From: Streptomyces sp. NBC_00464
GTDB lineage: Bacteria; Actinomycetota; Actinomycetes; Streptomycetales; Streptomycetaceae
Direction: 5' to 3'
DNA length: 64,000 bases
Assembly (NCBI RefSeq): GCF_036013915.1
Contig: NZ_CP107899.1
Span: forward strand, 7,220,001 to 7,284,000
Part shown: positions 1-8,301 of the stretch, piece by piece
Numbering within the stretch: position 1 is the stretch's first letter
How the letters are laid out: the number at the start of each line of letters is the position of its first letter
Notes under the pieces: generated by a model
The model's input: the letters and a program-made list of their open reading frames with translations, nothing else
What the model was told of the DNA's origin: nothing
Databases searched by the model: none
Position numbers and translations under genes: made by a program

Positions 1-1
1 G

Positions 2-508
2 AGGGCGCACGGGGACCAGCCGGGCAACCGGCACCAGGGGGCGCCGGTCATCGGGGGAGAAGCAGATGACCCTGCCGACCGCGAGCAGCCGAGCCCGAGC
101 ACGCCCGCCTTCCCCGACCGCACCCCGCGCCGCCGTAGCCGCAACCCGAGCGAGCGCGCCCGCAAGACGACCACCCGCCTCTCCGACACCGAGAAAGCCG
201 AGATCACCGACGCCGCCACCCAGCGCGGCGTCACCGTCGCCCGTTTCCTCGCCACCGCCGGCCTGAGCGCCGCCCGCGGACGTGCCGCCGTGCACAGCAA
301 CGACCAGCTCGACACCGCCATCGACGAACTCGCCGCTCTACGGCCCGCGCTGGCCCGGATCGGCAACAACATCAACCAGATCGCCTTCGTCCTCAACAGC
401 GGTGGCCAGCCGCGCGCCGGTGAACTCGAACACGCTCTGGGCACGCTGACCGGACTTCTCGCCCGCGTCGATGACGCGGCGAACGACCTGGTGACCCGGC
501 GGCTGTGA
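2..508 (+). CDS. MobC-like relaxosome accessory protein, 5' partial
   Basis: The frame is open from the window's left edge to a TGA at 506-508, with no ATG or GTG before 290, so the start lies outside the window. After a low-complexity charged stretch the product has a ribbon-helix-helix-like segment (TTRLSDTEKAEITDAA, then GVTVARFL). A helical part with the MobC-type pattern IGNNINQIAFVLNSGG follows. MobC-family proteins help the relaxase bind and nick oriT. The stop overlaps the relaxase start (TGATG), as in mob operons. An origin of transfer would be expected upstream, out of view. The assignment is by motif and context. Confidence 0.8.
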   Translation, partial: RAHGDQPGNRHQGAPVIGGEADDPADREQPSPSTPAFPDRTPRRRSRNPSERARKTTTRLSDTEKAEITDAATQRGVTVARFLATAGLSAARGRAAVHSNDQLDTAIDELAALRPALARIGNNINQIAFVLNSGGQPRAGELEHALGTLTGLLARVDDAANDLVTRRL

Positions 509-2280
509 TGGTTCCCGACATCGGACGCGGCTCCCGCACCCACGGCCTCCTCGTCTACCTGTACGGCCCCGGACGGCGCGAGGAGCACACCGACGCGCAC
601 CTCGTCGGCTCCTGGGACGGCTTCGCCCCCGACCCCGGCCGCGACACCGGCCACGACCCCGACCCGAAGGTCACCCTCGCCCGGCTCACCGCCGCCCTGG
701 ACCTGCGGGTCAAGCAGGCCGGCGACCGCGCGCCCGCCAAGCACGTCTGGCACTGCTCAGTCCGCACCGCCCCCGGCGACCGGCGGCTGGACGACGAGGA
801 GTGGAACGCCGTCGCCCAGCGCATCGTCCACGCCACCGGCATCGCCCCGGCCGGAGACCCCGACGGCTGCCGGTGGATCGCCGTCCGCCACGCGGAGGAC
901 CACATCCACATCGTCGCCACCCTCATACGCGGCGACCTGCGCAACCCGCGCCTGAACTACGACTTCAACAAGGCCCAGGCCGAATGCCGCCGCATCGAGC
1001 AGGAGATGGTCCTGCGGCGCCTGAACGCCGGCGACGGAACCGCAGCGAAGAATCCCAGCAGCGCCGAGAAGTTCAAGGCCGAGCGCACCGGCCGCCCGGA
1101 GACCTCACGCGAGACGCTCCGTGAGGCCGTTCGTCGAGCCGTGGCGGGAGCGGATTCGAAAGAGGAGTTCTTCACGCGGCTCCGAGAGGCGGGGGTGCGG
1201 GTGAAGTTGCGGCACGCTCCGTCCGGTGACGCGCTCGGCTACAACGTGGCCCTGCCCGGCGACCGCAACCGCGACGGAGACCCGGTCTGGTACCCCGGCT
1301 CCAAACTGGCCCCCGACCTCTCCCTTCCGAAGATCCGCCTACGCCTCACCGACGGGGCCGCCGAACCGAGCGCGCCCGCGGTCGCCGTTGACCGGACGAA
1401 CTGGTCACCGCCCGCCCGTCAACGACGCAACGCAGTCGTCATCGCCGAGCGCTCGGCCACGCTCCTGGAACGCGACGAGGACGGCGAGGCCGCCGCCCAG
1501 CTCGTCGGCATCGGAGAACTCCTCGATGCGGTGGCCCAGACCTCACCGGCCACCACCCGCGCCGAGCTGGCCGCCGCAGCTCGCGCCTTCGAGCGGGCGA
1601 CCCGCAGCCATGTCCGCGCCGAACGCGCCGACACCCGGGCTCTCCGCTCAGCCGCCCGGGGTATTGTCCAGGCCGGCGGGGCGCTCGGCCGAGGCGAGGA
1701 CGGCGGCACCACCGCCATGCTCGTCTCCACCCTCGTCCTGGTCACCCTCGCCGCCGCCCGCTGGCACTCCGCTCACGGACACGCTCAGCAGGCCCACGCC
1801 TCCCGACAAGCCGCCGCGCACCTGCGCACCGCCTACCGGCAGGCCGCCGCCACGCCGATGCGAGTGCTGCACGACCAAGGTCGGGCCCTTCCAGAAGCCC
1901 AGCGCCGCGCGCACGAAGCCACCCTTCGCGCCGTCCTGCCGGAGAAGGTCGTACGGGCAGGGGGCATGGAAGCGAGGACCGACGCCTTGGTCGCCACCCT
2001 CGCCCAGGCCGAGCAGGCGGGCCACGACTCCGAAGCCCTCCTGCGCCAGGCCATCGACATGCGCGAACTCGAAAGCGCCGATGACGTGAGCGACGTCCTG
2101 GTCTGGCGCCTGCGGCGCATCGCCCAGCTCCCGGCACACCCGGGTGACGTTGCCCGTCGTCCGCAGGCCGCCACCCGCCAGGCCACCACGCCGAGCAACC
2201 GCACCAGTGAACGAAACACAACGGCAGCCGCATCGCTCGGGACTGTTCAAGACCCAAACCGCCGCTCGTCACGTCGCTGA
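508..2280 (+). CDS. Relaxase/mobilization nuclease (MOBP-like)
   Basis: A 590-aa protein whose ATG at 508 overlaps the stop of the MobC-like gene; a GTG at 505 would add one residue. The N-terminal third holds the relaxase fold, with the metal-binding histidine motif HAEDHIHIVATL near residues 127-138 (motif III) preceded by a WHCSVRT strand. A long Ala/Arg-rich helical C-terminus follows, with a hydrophobic run (TAMLVSTLVLVTLAA) near residue 400. Relaxases nick oriT and are carried covalently into the recipient. I infer that this one initiates transfer through the secretion genes further right. Subfamily placement is by eye. Confidence 0.88.
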   Translation: MVPDIGRGSRTHGLLVYLYGPGRREEHTDAHLVGSWDGFAPDPGRDTGHDPDPKVTLARLTAALDLRVKQAGDRAPAKHVWHCSVRTAPGDRRLDDEEWNAVAQRIVHATGIAPAGDPDGCRWIAVRHAEDHIHIVATLIRGDLRNPRLNYDFNKAQAECRRIEQEMVLRRLNAGDGTAAKNPSSAEKFKAERTGRPETSRETLREAVRRAVAGADSKEEFFTRLREAGVRVKLRHAPSGDALGYNVALPGDRNRDGDPVWYPGSKLAPDLSLPKIRLRLTDGAAEPSAPAVAVDRTNWSPPARQRRNAVVIAERSATLLERDEDGEAAAQLVGIGELLDAVAQTSPATTRAELAAAARAFERATRSHVRAERADTRALRSAARGIVQAGGALGRGEDGGTTAMLVSTLVLVTLAAARWHSAHGHAQQAHASRQAAAHLRTAYRQAAATPMRVLHDQGRALPEAQRRAHEATLRAVLPEKVVRAGGMEARTDALVATLAQAEQAGHDSEALLRQAIDMRELESADDVSDVLVWRLRRIAQLPAHPGDVARRPQAATRQATTPSNRTSERNTTAAASLGTVQDPNRRSSRR

Positions 2281-2386
2281 CCAGGTCGAACCGGGAGTCG
2301 ACCACCGACCGAGCGGACGCTGCGAAATGAATGGACAGCTGGTTCCACCGGCTGTTACGGATGAAGACAGGACCGACAACCGGGAG

Positions 2387-2791
2387 ATGACGCTCGTGCT
2401 CAGAAGCACCACCCGCACCACGGATCCAGCACTCGCGCTGCCCGTCCTCCCCACTGGTACCGACCCCCTGCTGCAGCTCCAGGCCGAGACGCGGCCGGCC
2501 GACGGCCCCGGGGCGATTCGCTGCGTCGGCCACTCACGCGAACTCGCTCTCGGGGGCATCCCCGTGATGTGCTCCGCCTGCCGTGCCCGACGCGACTGGC
2601 TGCTCATCAACCGCGGGCGCAACGTCTGGGTCCGCTGCCGGTGCGGCAACCAGTGGCTCGAGCCCGAGATCGGCCGCGCCGACTTCGACGTCCTGGTCGG
2701 CGGCCCGCACGGGACGACCTACCCGAGTGTCGAGGCGGGCCTGGCCGCGCTCGGGTTCGACGGCGTATTCGCCGGCACCTACCTGGAGTAG
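2387..2791 (+). CDS. Hypothetical zinc-ribbon-like protein
   Basis: A 134-aa product. Its centre holds two cysteine pairs (MCSACRARRDW, then VRCRCGNQW) typical of a small zinc ribbon, and the C-terminal half ends in GLAALGFDGVFAGTYLE. The frame stays open upstream to 2144, but that part overlaps the relaxase and looks like shadow coding. A GTG at 2396 with GGGAG about nine bases upstream is an equally good start. It follows the relaxase by about 100 bases on the same strand and may be co-transcribed. No function is recognised. Confidence 0.6.
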   Translation: MTLVLRSTTRTTDPALALPVLPTGTDPLLQLQAETRPADGPGAIRCVGHSRELALGGIPVMCSACRARRDWLLINRGRNVWVRCRCGNQWLEPEIGRADFDVLVGGPHGTTYPSVEAGLAALGFDGVFAGTYLE

Positions 2792-2944
2792 GACTTGGCA
2801 GGGCGAATACGGCGAACACGAGACAGGTACCGCGGACGTCGACAGACGCATCCTCGCCCACCCAGAGTGCGCTTCGCTGTCGCTGCCTTGCGCTGGGATG
2901 GGTGTGCCCAGCCTGTTCGGCTGTAGGGCCACGGCCTTGATCGA

Positions 2945-4720
2945 CTACCCGACATCGCGCGCCTTGGCCCCGGATCCAGTCGGCCCTGTGGACCTCATGC
3001 CGCTGCTATCGCCGCTTCCCCCTCCCTCGATGGGGATGTGGCGCCCGCGTTGAAGCGCGTCGCGTTCAACGTCTGGGATCGTCATCGACTCGGCGAGCAC
3101 GGCGGCGAGCGCCTCCACCTGGACGTTTTCGACGCCTGCGTGGAAGAGCCAACGGATGTTCTCGTCGCGCGTGATGAGGTCGATTGCCGAACGCGCGCTC
3201 TTGTCCGGTGCGGCCGCTGCCCGGACGTACCGCACCTGATCGATCGGGATGTCCTGGCGGATCTCACCCTGTTCGAGGAAGGCGTTTGTCTTGGCTGTGA
3301 TGATGCGGCGGTCCGTAACGGCGACCAGCGTCCTCGCCGGCGTCTTGTCCCGCGCCGCTGACAGCTTGTCCTTTGCCCCGCCGAAGATCGCGGAGACCGG
3401 GCCGAGGGAGTCGAGTTGATCGGGGAAGCCGAGGGCGCGCAGGGTCTCGTCGTCGTCGAAGAGCCATCGCAGGATGCGGAGGTACGGATCGAGGGCCGGC
3501 AACTCGGGTGCGCAGACGACGTCCGGGGCATCGAGTGGAGGGGCCGGCGGACGGAGGGCGTCGGCGAGGGGTTCGATCGCCTCCAGGAGACGGGCGGATA
3601 TCTCGCGGGCCGCCTTCGCGTCCTTCCGCTTCCCCGGCAGCGACTGCGACAGGGGCTCGCGCCCGGGGAGCAGGGCGGCGAATCGCAGTTCTTGCGTCAG
3701 TGAGCCGACGAGGCTCGTCGTTCCGGCGAGAACGGAGTCGAACTCCTCGCGGGTGTCGCGCATGATGACGTTGACGAGCCGTGCCTCGGCGGCATCATCG
3801 CGGCCGGCGCCTCTCGCCCTCCCGGCCTGGAGCGCCTTGTATCCGACCCATGCCTTGAGACAGTCCAGGAGAGCGAAGGCGTCGAAGGCAATGGCCTCGG
3901 CGTTCGTCTGGAGGTACTCGCGGCGGCGACGGGGATCGGACCGGTCGATCTGCTCGATGTGACCGGCGACGTTCCCGCGGTACAGCTCAAGCTGCTTACG
4001 CAGAGCCGCCTCGCTGCCCGCGACGTTCTCCCACAGGGTGACGGGGACCGATTCGAGCTCTCGCGCCTGCTCGACCGCGCGGGTGATGGTCTCGACGAGC
4101 CCCGCCAGTTCAGACCGCTGCTCCTTGCGGACGGTGGCGAGCACCTGCCTCGTCAATTCGATGTTGGTCCTGACGAGGCCGGTGATCTCGCTCAGTTGCA
4201 TCTGGAGAGCGACCATGGCCAGCGCCGGTCCGAGCGCGGCGGCGGTCTGCGCCGCGCTGACCGTGGTCACGGGGATGAAGCGGGCCTGGGCGATGAAACG
4301 GCCTGGGACCATCACCGTTCCGAGGTTCGCGCCGTCCTTGACGGCGAGGGTCGCGCCGGTCTTCAGCAGGGACTGCGTCGCGCTGCTGAGCCGGTAGAGC
4401 CCTTGTGCGCTGGCGAACGCGTTTGCGAGGCCGCCGACGGCGGTCGACGCGTTCCCGATCGAGGCGAGGACGGTGGAGATCTGCAGGCGGTCAGTGGCCG
4501 GTACGATTCCGAAGTCGATGAGATCGGGCCCGAGTTCCGCGGGGACCTCGCCGAAGAGGACGGCAACCCCCGGAAGGACCTCCACGAGGGCGGTCGACGC
4601 CGCCGACGGGTCGGGCTCCGGGCAGGGTGCCGGATCGCCCGCGGTGAGCGAGCCGCCGGTACCGCTCCGGTCGCCCTCCTCAGGCTCGACGGTTTCCATC
4701 GAGTCCGAAGGGTCCTGCAT
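2945..4720 (-). CDS. Hypothetical protein with C-terminal PH-like domain
   Basis: 591 aa. The start at 4720 is chosen because GAGGAGGAG lies at ideal spacing; the longer frame to 4897 has none. An acidic N-terminus is followed by an Ala/Gly-rich, partly hydrophobic region, then long helices with coiled-coil character (about residues 170-420). Near residues 460-525 there is a bacterial PH-like module: TLVAVTDRRIITAKT, then a strand ending IPIDQVRYVRA and SAIDLITRDENIRWLFH. Such domains often bind membranes or partner proteins. The gene stands alone on the minus strand, divergent from the gene at 5096. Function is unknown. Confidence 0.75.
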   Translation of the reverse strand: MQDPSDSMETVEPEEGDRSGTGGSLTAGDPAPCPEPDPSAASTALVEVLPGVAVLFGEVPAELGPDLIDFGIVPATDRLQISTVLASIGNASTAVGGLANAFASAQGLYRLSSATQSLLKTGATLAVKDGANLGTVMVPGRFIAQARFIPVTTVSAAQTAAALGPALAMVALQMQLSEITGLVRTNIELTRQVLATVRKEQRSELAGLVETITRAVEQARELESVPVTLWENVAGSEAALRKQLELYRGNVAGHIEQIDRSDPRRRREYLQTNAEAIAFDAFALLDCLKAWVGYKALQAGRARGAGRDDAAEARLVNVIMRDTREEFDSVLAGTTSLVGSLTQELRFAALLPGREPLSQSLPGKRKDAKAAREISARLLEAIEPLADALRPPAPPLDAPDVVCAPELPALDPYLRILRWLFDDDETLRALGFPDQLDSLGPVSAIFGGAKDKLSAARDKTPARTLVAVTDRRIITAKTNAFLEQGEIRQDIPIDQVRYVRAAAAPDKSARSAIDLITRDENIRWLFHAGVENVQVEALAAVLAESMTIPDVERDALQRGRHIPIEGGGSGDSSGMRSTGPTGSGAKARDVG

Positions 4721-5095
4721 GCGATCTCCTCCTCGAGGGGCGCGCGACGGAATGCCGACGTCGGCGCTCACCGCCGCAGTGTACGTCTCGACGCCCTGCG
4801 GTTCAGCCCGAATCCACCGACCCGATCCCGGATCGGCCAGGACCGGCACGGGTGCATCCGGCGGCATGGAGTGGCTCCCGGGGAAGCTTGCCGGCACTTC
4901 TCAGCGCGGCTGCCGACAACCGGAATACCGCTGTCAGTTACCGCCGTTCTGCGGGTAGAGAGGGCGGAGCGCCACCAATGTCGGCTGCGATGGATACGCT
5001 TCCCATCGGTGTGGCCGTGTTGCCACATTCTTCGAACCGACTGGAGTCGGCTGGCTCAGGGGTGGGCGGCGGCGCGATGAGAACAGGGGGTAGCC
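4721..5095. promoter_or_regulatory. Divergent intergenic region
   Basis: 375 bases between two divergent genes with no convincing coding frame. It must hold both promoters. A GGGGG Shine-Dalgarno lies just before the 5096 start. I could not pick out trustworthy -35/-10 boxes or operators. Confidence 0.4.
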
Positions 5096-5926
5096 ATGTC
5101 CTTGGCCATGTGTCCACTGTGTAGTGACGACGAGGACATCGAGGTGCGCGCGACGCTCGACGGCGGACGCCGGGTGCTCAGGCATCGATGCGGCTTCGAG
5201 TGGGAGCACGGCGAGCCCGCCTCAGCGCAGCGGCAAGTGGCCCGCTCTTTCGAGGCTCTCAGGGCGAGCTTCCCGAAGCCCGAGGACGTCGATCCCGAGC
5301 GGTTGGAGCGCGTGGCCCGGCTCAAGGCGCGCTATCTCGCCGTCAAGCCGGACTTCGACCCGCGCGTGGCTGCTTACTGGTCGAAGTACCAAGGGGTCTT
5401 CACGCCTGAGGGGCTGCGGGCATGTAACCCGCAGATACTCAAGGACTTCGCCAACTCCGAGATCGGCGCGCGACCCGGGAACCAGGCCACGTTCAATTCC
5501 GCCTGGAACGACATGGGCGATGCCGCGGCGGCCGAGTCGACCCGCTCGACGATCGAGTACCTCCTGCACGGACCTGACGAGGTGCTGCTGGAGGAACGGC
5601 TCCAGCAATTACTGGACGGCACGAAGCGGTTCGCCATGACAGGCTTCAAGGAAGCCCTCCTCACGAAGGTCCTGTGCGTGATGCGTCCCGAACGGTTCCT
5701 CACGATCCTCAAGTACATGACGGATGCGGGCGGCAAGCGCGAGATCGCGCGGCTGGTCTACGGCTTGGAGCTCCCGGCACCCGAATCGGTGAGCTGGACC
5801 CGCGGTCGCCTTATTCTCTGGAGCAACGACCTCCTGCGCACCCTCGTCGGAGACGGCTTCGCCAACCAGCAGCACGCGGCGGACTTCCTGTGGTGGGCCA
5901 AGGGCAAAGTCGAGCGGAGCGGGTGA
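5096..5926 (+). CDS. Hypothetical protein resembling McrB-type N-terminal modules
   Basis: 276 aa, with GGGGG five bases before the ATG. The N-terminus has a four-residue zinc-knuckle pattern (CPLC, then HRCGFEWEHG). The remainder (FTPEGLRACN; VMRPERFLTILKYM; GRLILWSNDLLRTLV; ADFLWWAK) reads to me like the N-terminal module found on actinobacterial McrB-type AAA ATPases, where phrases such as 'PERFLPI' and 'SNDLLRE' recur. No ATPase domain follows, so this is either a free-standing sensor module or a protein of different function. The similarity is from memory and is an inference. Confidence 0.6.
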   Translation: MSLAMCPLCSDDEDIEVRATLDGGRRVLRHRCGFEWEHGEPASAQRQVARSFEALRASFPKPEDVDPERLERVARLKARYLAVKPDFDPRVAAYWSKYQGVFTPEGLRACNPQILKDFANSEIGARPGNQATFNSAWNDMGDAAAAESTRSTIEYLLHGPDEVLLEERLQQLLDGTKRFAMTGFKEALLTKVLCVMRPERFLTILKYMTDAGGKREIARLVYGLELPAPESVSWTRGRLILWSNDLLRTLVGDGFANQQHAADFLWWAKGKVERSG

Positions 5927-6015
5927 CCGAAGAGCAGGAGCCGAGCGTCGCCGCGCGTGGAGCGGGCACCGCGCCGCTTGATGAGCTCGAGAGCAGTTTT
6001 CTTCGCTAGGGGAAG

Positions 6016-6108
6016 ATGGAGACAAGTACAACTGCTGGCAGCGCGAGAAGGCCGTTCCGCCCCTACGAAGGCTGCCACTACCAGGTCTACGACGACTGCG
6101 GCTGTTGA
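6016..6108 (+). CDS. Possible 30-aa Cys-rich small ORF
   Basis: ATG at 6016 and TGA at 6106-6108, with an AGGGGA run immediately upstream (close spacing). The second half is rich in Tyr, Asp and Cys (EGCHYQVYDDCGC) and uses C-ending codons; the first half does not. It could be a real small protein or the relic 3' end of a larger gene. Support is weak. Confidence 0.2.
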   Translation: METSTTAGSARRPFRPYEGCHYQVYDDCGC

Positions 6109-6208
6109 GTAGGAGCGCCCATTCGTCCGGGCCCCGCGTACGTGGCACGCTGCTGGATGCAGGCAAGGCCGCCCCTGTTGGCGAGGGGCGGACCGCTGCG
6201 GTTCTTGG

Positions 6209-6538
6209 TCAGACCTCGGCGAGACGGGTCGAGAGGTTGAGGGCGTCGGTCGCGAACGCGAGGGCGGCGCAGAGGCCGGTCACCTCGTGGAGGGTCGGGC
6301 GAATCAGACTTGGCCAGCCGTCCGGGGCGGAGGGCCAAGAGGCGAGGTGTATCTCGGTGGTGGCCAGGCCCAGGTGGGCCGTGACGTCCCAGCACGTTGG
6401 GGAGGCAGGCTCCCAGCGGAGGAGGATGCGGCCGAGGAGGAGTCTCGGGGCTTCGGCGGCGCGCCAGGTGACGTCGAGGGGTCCGTCGGGTGCTGCGGAG
6501 ACGCGCTGGACCAGCGCGCCACGCACGCCGTGTGGCAT
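6209..6538 (-). CDS. Hypothetical protein
   Basis: About 109 aa if the ATG at 6538 is used. The frame also reads sensibly upstream to about 6615, where a GGAGG lies, so the true start is uncertain and could be a non-ATG codon overlapping the end of the gene upstream. The composition is that of a soluble protein with a hydrophobic helical end (LHEVTGLCAALAFATDAL). It is the last gene of a three-gene minus-strand chain starting with a DUF317 protein. No family is recognised. Confidence 0.5.
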   Translation of the reverse strand: MPHGVRGALVQRVSAAPDGPLDVTWRAAEAPRLLLGRILLRWEPASPTCWDVTAHLGLATTEIHLASWPSAPDGWPSLIRPTLHEVTGLCAALAFATDALNLSTRLAEV

Positions 6539-6612
6539 GGGACGTACAGCGAGGCCGTGCAGCGGGAGTACGTACGACGAGATGGGAGCCTCCGGAGTGT
6601 ATGGGGAAGGGG

Positions 6613-6933
6613 TCAGGACCAGTTGAGGGCGTTGCGTGCCGACGGGGGGAGGTAGTCCTCTTGGCCGTCGTCGGGGATGAACGCCGTGCCGTCCTGGACG
6701 ACGACCTCGGTCCCCACGTAGTGGGTGAAGGGGAAGTCGGGGTTGACGGCGAGGCGCACCGGCAGGTTGGGGTCGAGGTCCTGGAGCTGGCGGAGCAGGT
6801 GGCCGACGGTCAGGTACTGGGGCAAGGGAGTCTCCGGGAAGTGGTGGGTACGGACGGGGCCGGTCGGTCCGACGGCACGGGTGCCGTCGGACCAGCCGGT
6901 GAGAAGGGCGAGGGCCTGATCGACGGTCAGCAC
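6613..6933 (-). CDS. Hypothetical protein
   Basis: 106 aa. The GTG at 6933 overlaps the stop of the DUF317 gene (GTGCTGA), indicating translational coupling. The sequence is acidic and Pro-rich, with YLTVGHLLRQLQDLDPNLPV and a strand-rich part (TEVVVQDGTAFIPDDG). This resembles the short 'VGHLLxQLxxLDPxxPV' proteins common in actinobacterial mobile elements and phages. I know of no established function. Confidence 0.65.
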   Translation of the reverse strand: MLTVDQALALLTGWSDGTRAVGPTGPVRTHHFPETPLPQYLTVGHLLRQLQDLDPNLPVRLAVNPDFPFTHYVGTEVVVQDGTAFIPDDGQEDYLPPSARNALNWS

Positions 6934-7274
6934 GAGGAGTGGGTGACCAGGGCGGCGAGGAATCCGGCAACGGCCTCGGAGGGGGTATGGAGACCGAACT
7001 CCTGGACCCATGCGTCGCCATCGGCGGGTTGCACCCGGACGTGCCAGACGATGTTGCGCTGCCAGGCCGACGGGTCTTCGGGGAGCCAGCCGACGTAGAC
7101 ACAGCCGTCGGGGCTGGTCGCGTGGACGTTGGCCTCGGGGGTGTCGACGATCGCCCACCCGAGTGCGTCCAGGAAATCGAGCACCGGCCCCGCACCGTGG
7201 TCGGCGAAGAGCCAGTGGAGAGCGTCCGCCGTGGGACGGACAACGGCCGGAAGGAGGGTGGCAGAGGTGCTCAC
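6927..7274 (-). CDS. DUF317 domain protein
   Basis: 115 aa. The GTG at 7274 is chosen because GAAGGGA lies about eight bases upstream. It shows the DUF317 pattern: WAIVDTPEANVHATSPDG, then YVGWLPED and WHVRVQ, closing with TPSEAVAGFLAALVT. DUF317 proteins are abundant in Streptomyces conjugative plasmids and integrative elements and have no established biochemical role. It leads a coupled chain with the two genes downstream. A second DUF317 protein lies at 8302-9246. Confidence 0.8.
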   Translation of the reverse strand: MSTSATLLPAVVRPTADALHWLFADHGAGPVLDFLDALGWAIVDTPEANVHATSPDGCVYVGWLPEDPSAWQRNIVWHVRVQPADGDAWVQEFGLHTPSEAVAGFLAALVTHSSC

Positions 7275-7442
7275 GGTTAGATGGATCCCTTCGTTGACCT
7301 GCGGTTTTCCCGACACCCGTACGTTGGCATGCAGCATGCCGAAGTGCGTAGTCGTTTCCCAGCGAGGACGTCTGCCATGGGCGAACTCGGGTCGCCGGCA
7401 GGTGACGGGAGACCGGGGAATGGACAGGCCGCCGCGTTTGTC

Positions 7443-8033
7443 CTACATGGGTTGCGGTGACGGGCCGCAGGCGAGAGAAGGGGGACAGCGATGGCCGAGG
7501 CGAGCAGACACTGGGACGGCGCCGGGTTGGAGCGCAAGATTCGCGCGGCCGGGCGGCCGTGGACCGTGGGCCACATCGCTATGGTCGCCGACGGCCAGTG
7601 GGGCGTTGGTGCACAGCCCGACGAGTGGCCGGACGACGAAATGGTGGAGCGCCGGGTCGCCGAAGGCCGGCGCGTGGAGCTGACGATCGAGGAGCTGGCC
7701 CGCGCGGTGGGCCCCCGAGCCGAAGACGGCCACCGCGACGAGAACCAGCGCTAACCGTTCAACGCCGGGGCCCCGTTGTGGGCGCCGACGGCCCGACGAC
7801 AGTCGCCGGAGAGGACGGTTCGGGCACGGCCCCGGGGCGTGCCGCATTTGCCCGGAGCGGGCGACAGCAGCCTGTGCCAGCCGAACCGTCGGCGCCTCAA
7901 CCTCGGGTGCGGCTGCCTCACGAGCCTCCACCACGCGCCGGATCGCCTGCAGGTACGCACGGCTTTCCGCGTGGGCGACGCGGAGGCTGACCGCCGTTTC
8001 GGTGATCCGGTCGAGTTCGTAGAAGTCAGGCAC
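7443..8033 (-). CDS. Hypothetical protein, C-terminus uncertain
   Basis: The GTG at 8033 overlaps the stop of the upstream 72-aa gene (GTGCCTGA), so the start is well supported. The first ~60 residues are convincing (YELDRITETAVSLRVAHAES, then YLQAIRRVVEAREAAAP). The rest of the 196-aa frame is Arg/Pro-rich and lies antisense to the gene at 7491-7754, so it is probably out of frame. A neighbouring frame ends at 7751. I suspect a single-base indel near 7850-7900, or simply a shorter natural protein. Confidence 0.45.
   Translation of the reverse strand: MPDFYELDRITETAVSLRVAHAESRAYLQAIRRVVEAREAAAPEVEAPTVRLAQAAVARSGQMRHAPGPCPNRPLRRLSSGRRRPQRGPGVERLALVLVAVAVFGSGAHRAGQLLDRQLHAPAFGDPALHHFVVRPLVGLCTNAPLAVGDHSDVAHGPRPPGRANLALQPGAVPVSARLGHRCPPSLACGPSPQPM
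7491..7754 (+). CDS. Small hypothetical protein
   Basis: 87 aa, with a strong Shine-Dalgarno (GAAGGGGGAC) before the ATG. A Trp-rich hydrophilic product with WTVGHIAMVADGQWGVGAQP and an acidic end. It is the only plus-strand gene here and faces the minus-strand chain that ends in this interval, so one of the two overlapping frames is probably shorter in life. Function is unknown. Confidence 0.6.
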   Translation: MAEASRHWDGAGLERKIRAAGRPWTVGHIAMVADGQWGVGAQPDEWPDDEMVERRVAEGRRVELTIEELARAVGPRAEDGHRDENQR

Positions 8034-8244
8034 GTACCCATGCCGGGACAGGGCGTGAAGACGGTCCTGGTTGGACGGTTACTGCGTTGTCCGTGATGGC
8101 CAGGGCCGTTCGGGTGTGCATGGCGCAGCGCAGGAGCGGGTCGTCGCTGGGGCGGCGGACCCCGAGGACCTCAAGAGCTTCGAGGGGCTGGCCCCAGGCG
8201 TTCTCGATCATGGCTGTGGCCTGGTCGAGCATGGTGGTGGGCAT
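8026..8244 (-). CDS. Small hypothetical protein
   Basis: 72 aa, with TAGGAG seven bases before the ATG at 8244. The N-terminus is helical (MLDQATAMIENAWG) followed by LEALEVLGVRRPSDDPLLRC. Its stop overlaps the start of the next gene, so the two are translationally coupled. It lies just downstream of the two-domain DUF317 gene. No family is recognised. Confidence 0.6.
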   Translation of the reverse strand: MPTTMLDQATAMIENAWGQPLEALEVLGVRRPSDDPLLRCAMHTRTALAITDNAVTVQPGPSSRPVPAWVRA

Positions 8245-8301
8245 GGCGGAACTCCTATTGTGCAGGGACGGTCGCGGATGGAGTGCGGCTTGGGGTGGAA
8301 G

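Noticed and set aside
66..266. 66-aa plus-strand frame at the left edge
   Set aside because: Arg/Pro/Ser shadow of the MobC-like frame, which is open from base 2.
555..2250. Several minus-strand frames under the relaxase
   Set aside because: Antisense frames with biased composition, typical of high-GC DNA; the relaxase motif is on the plus strand.
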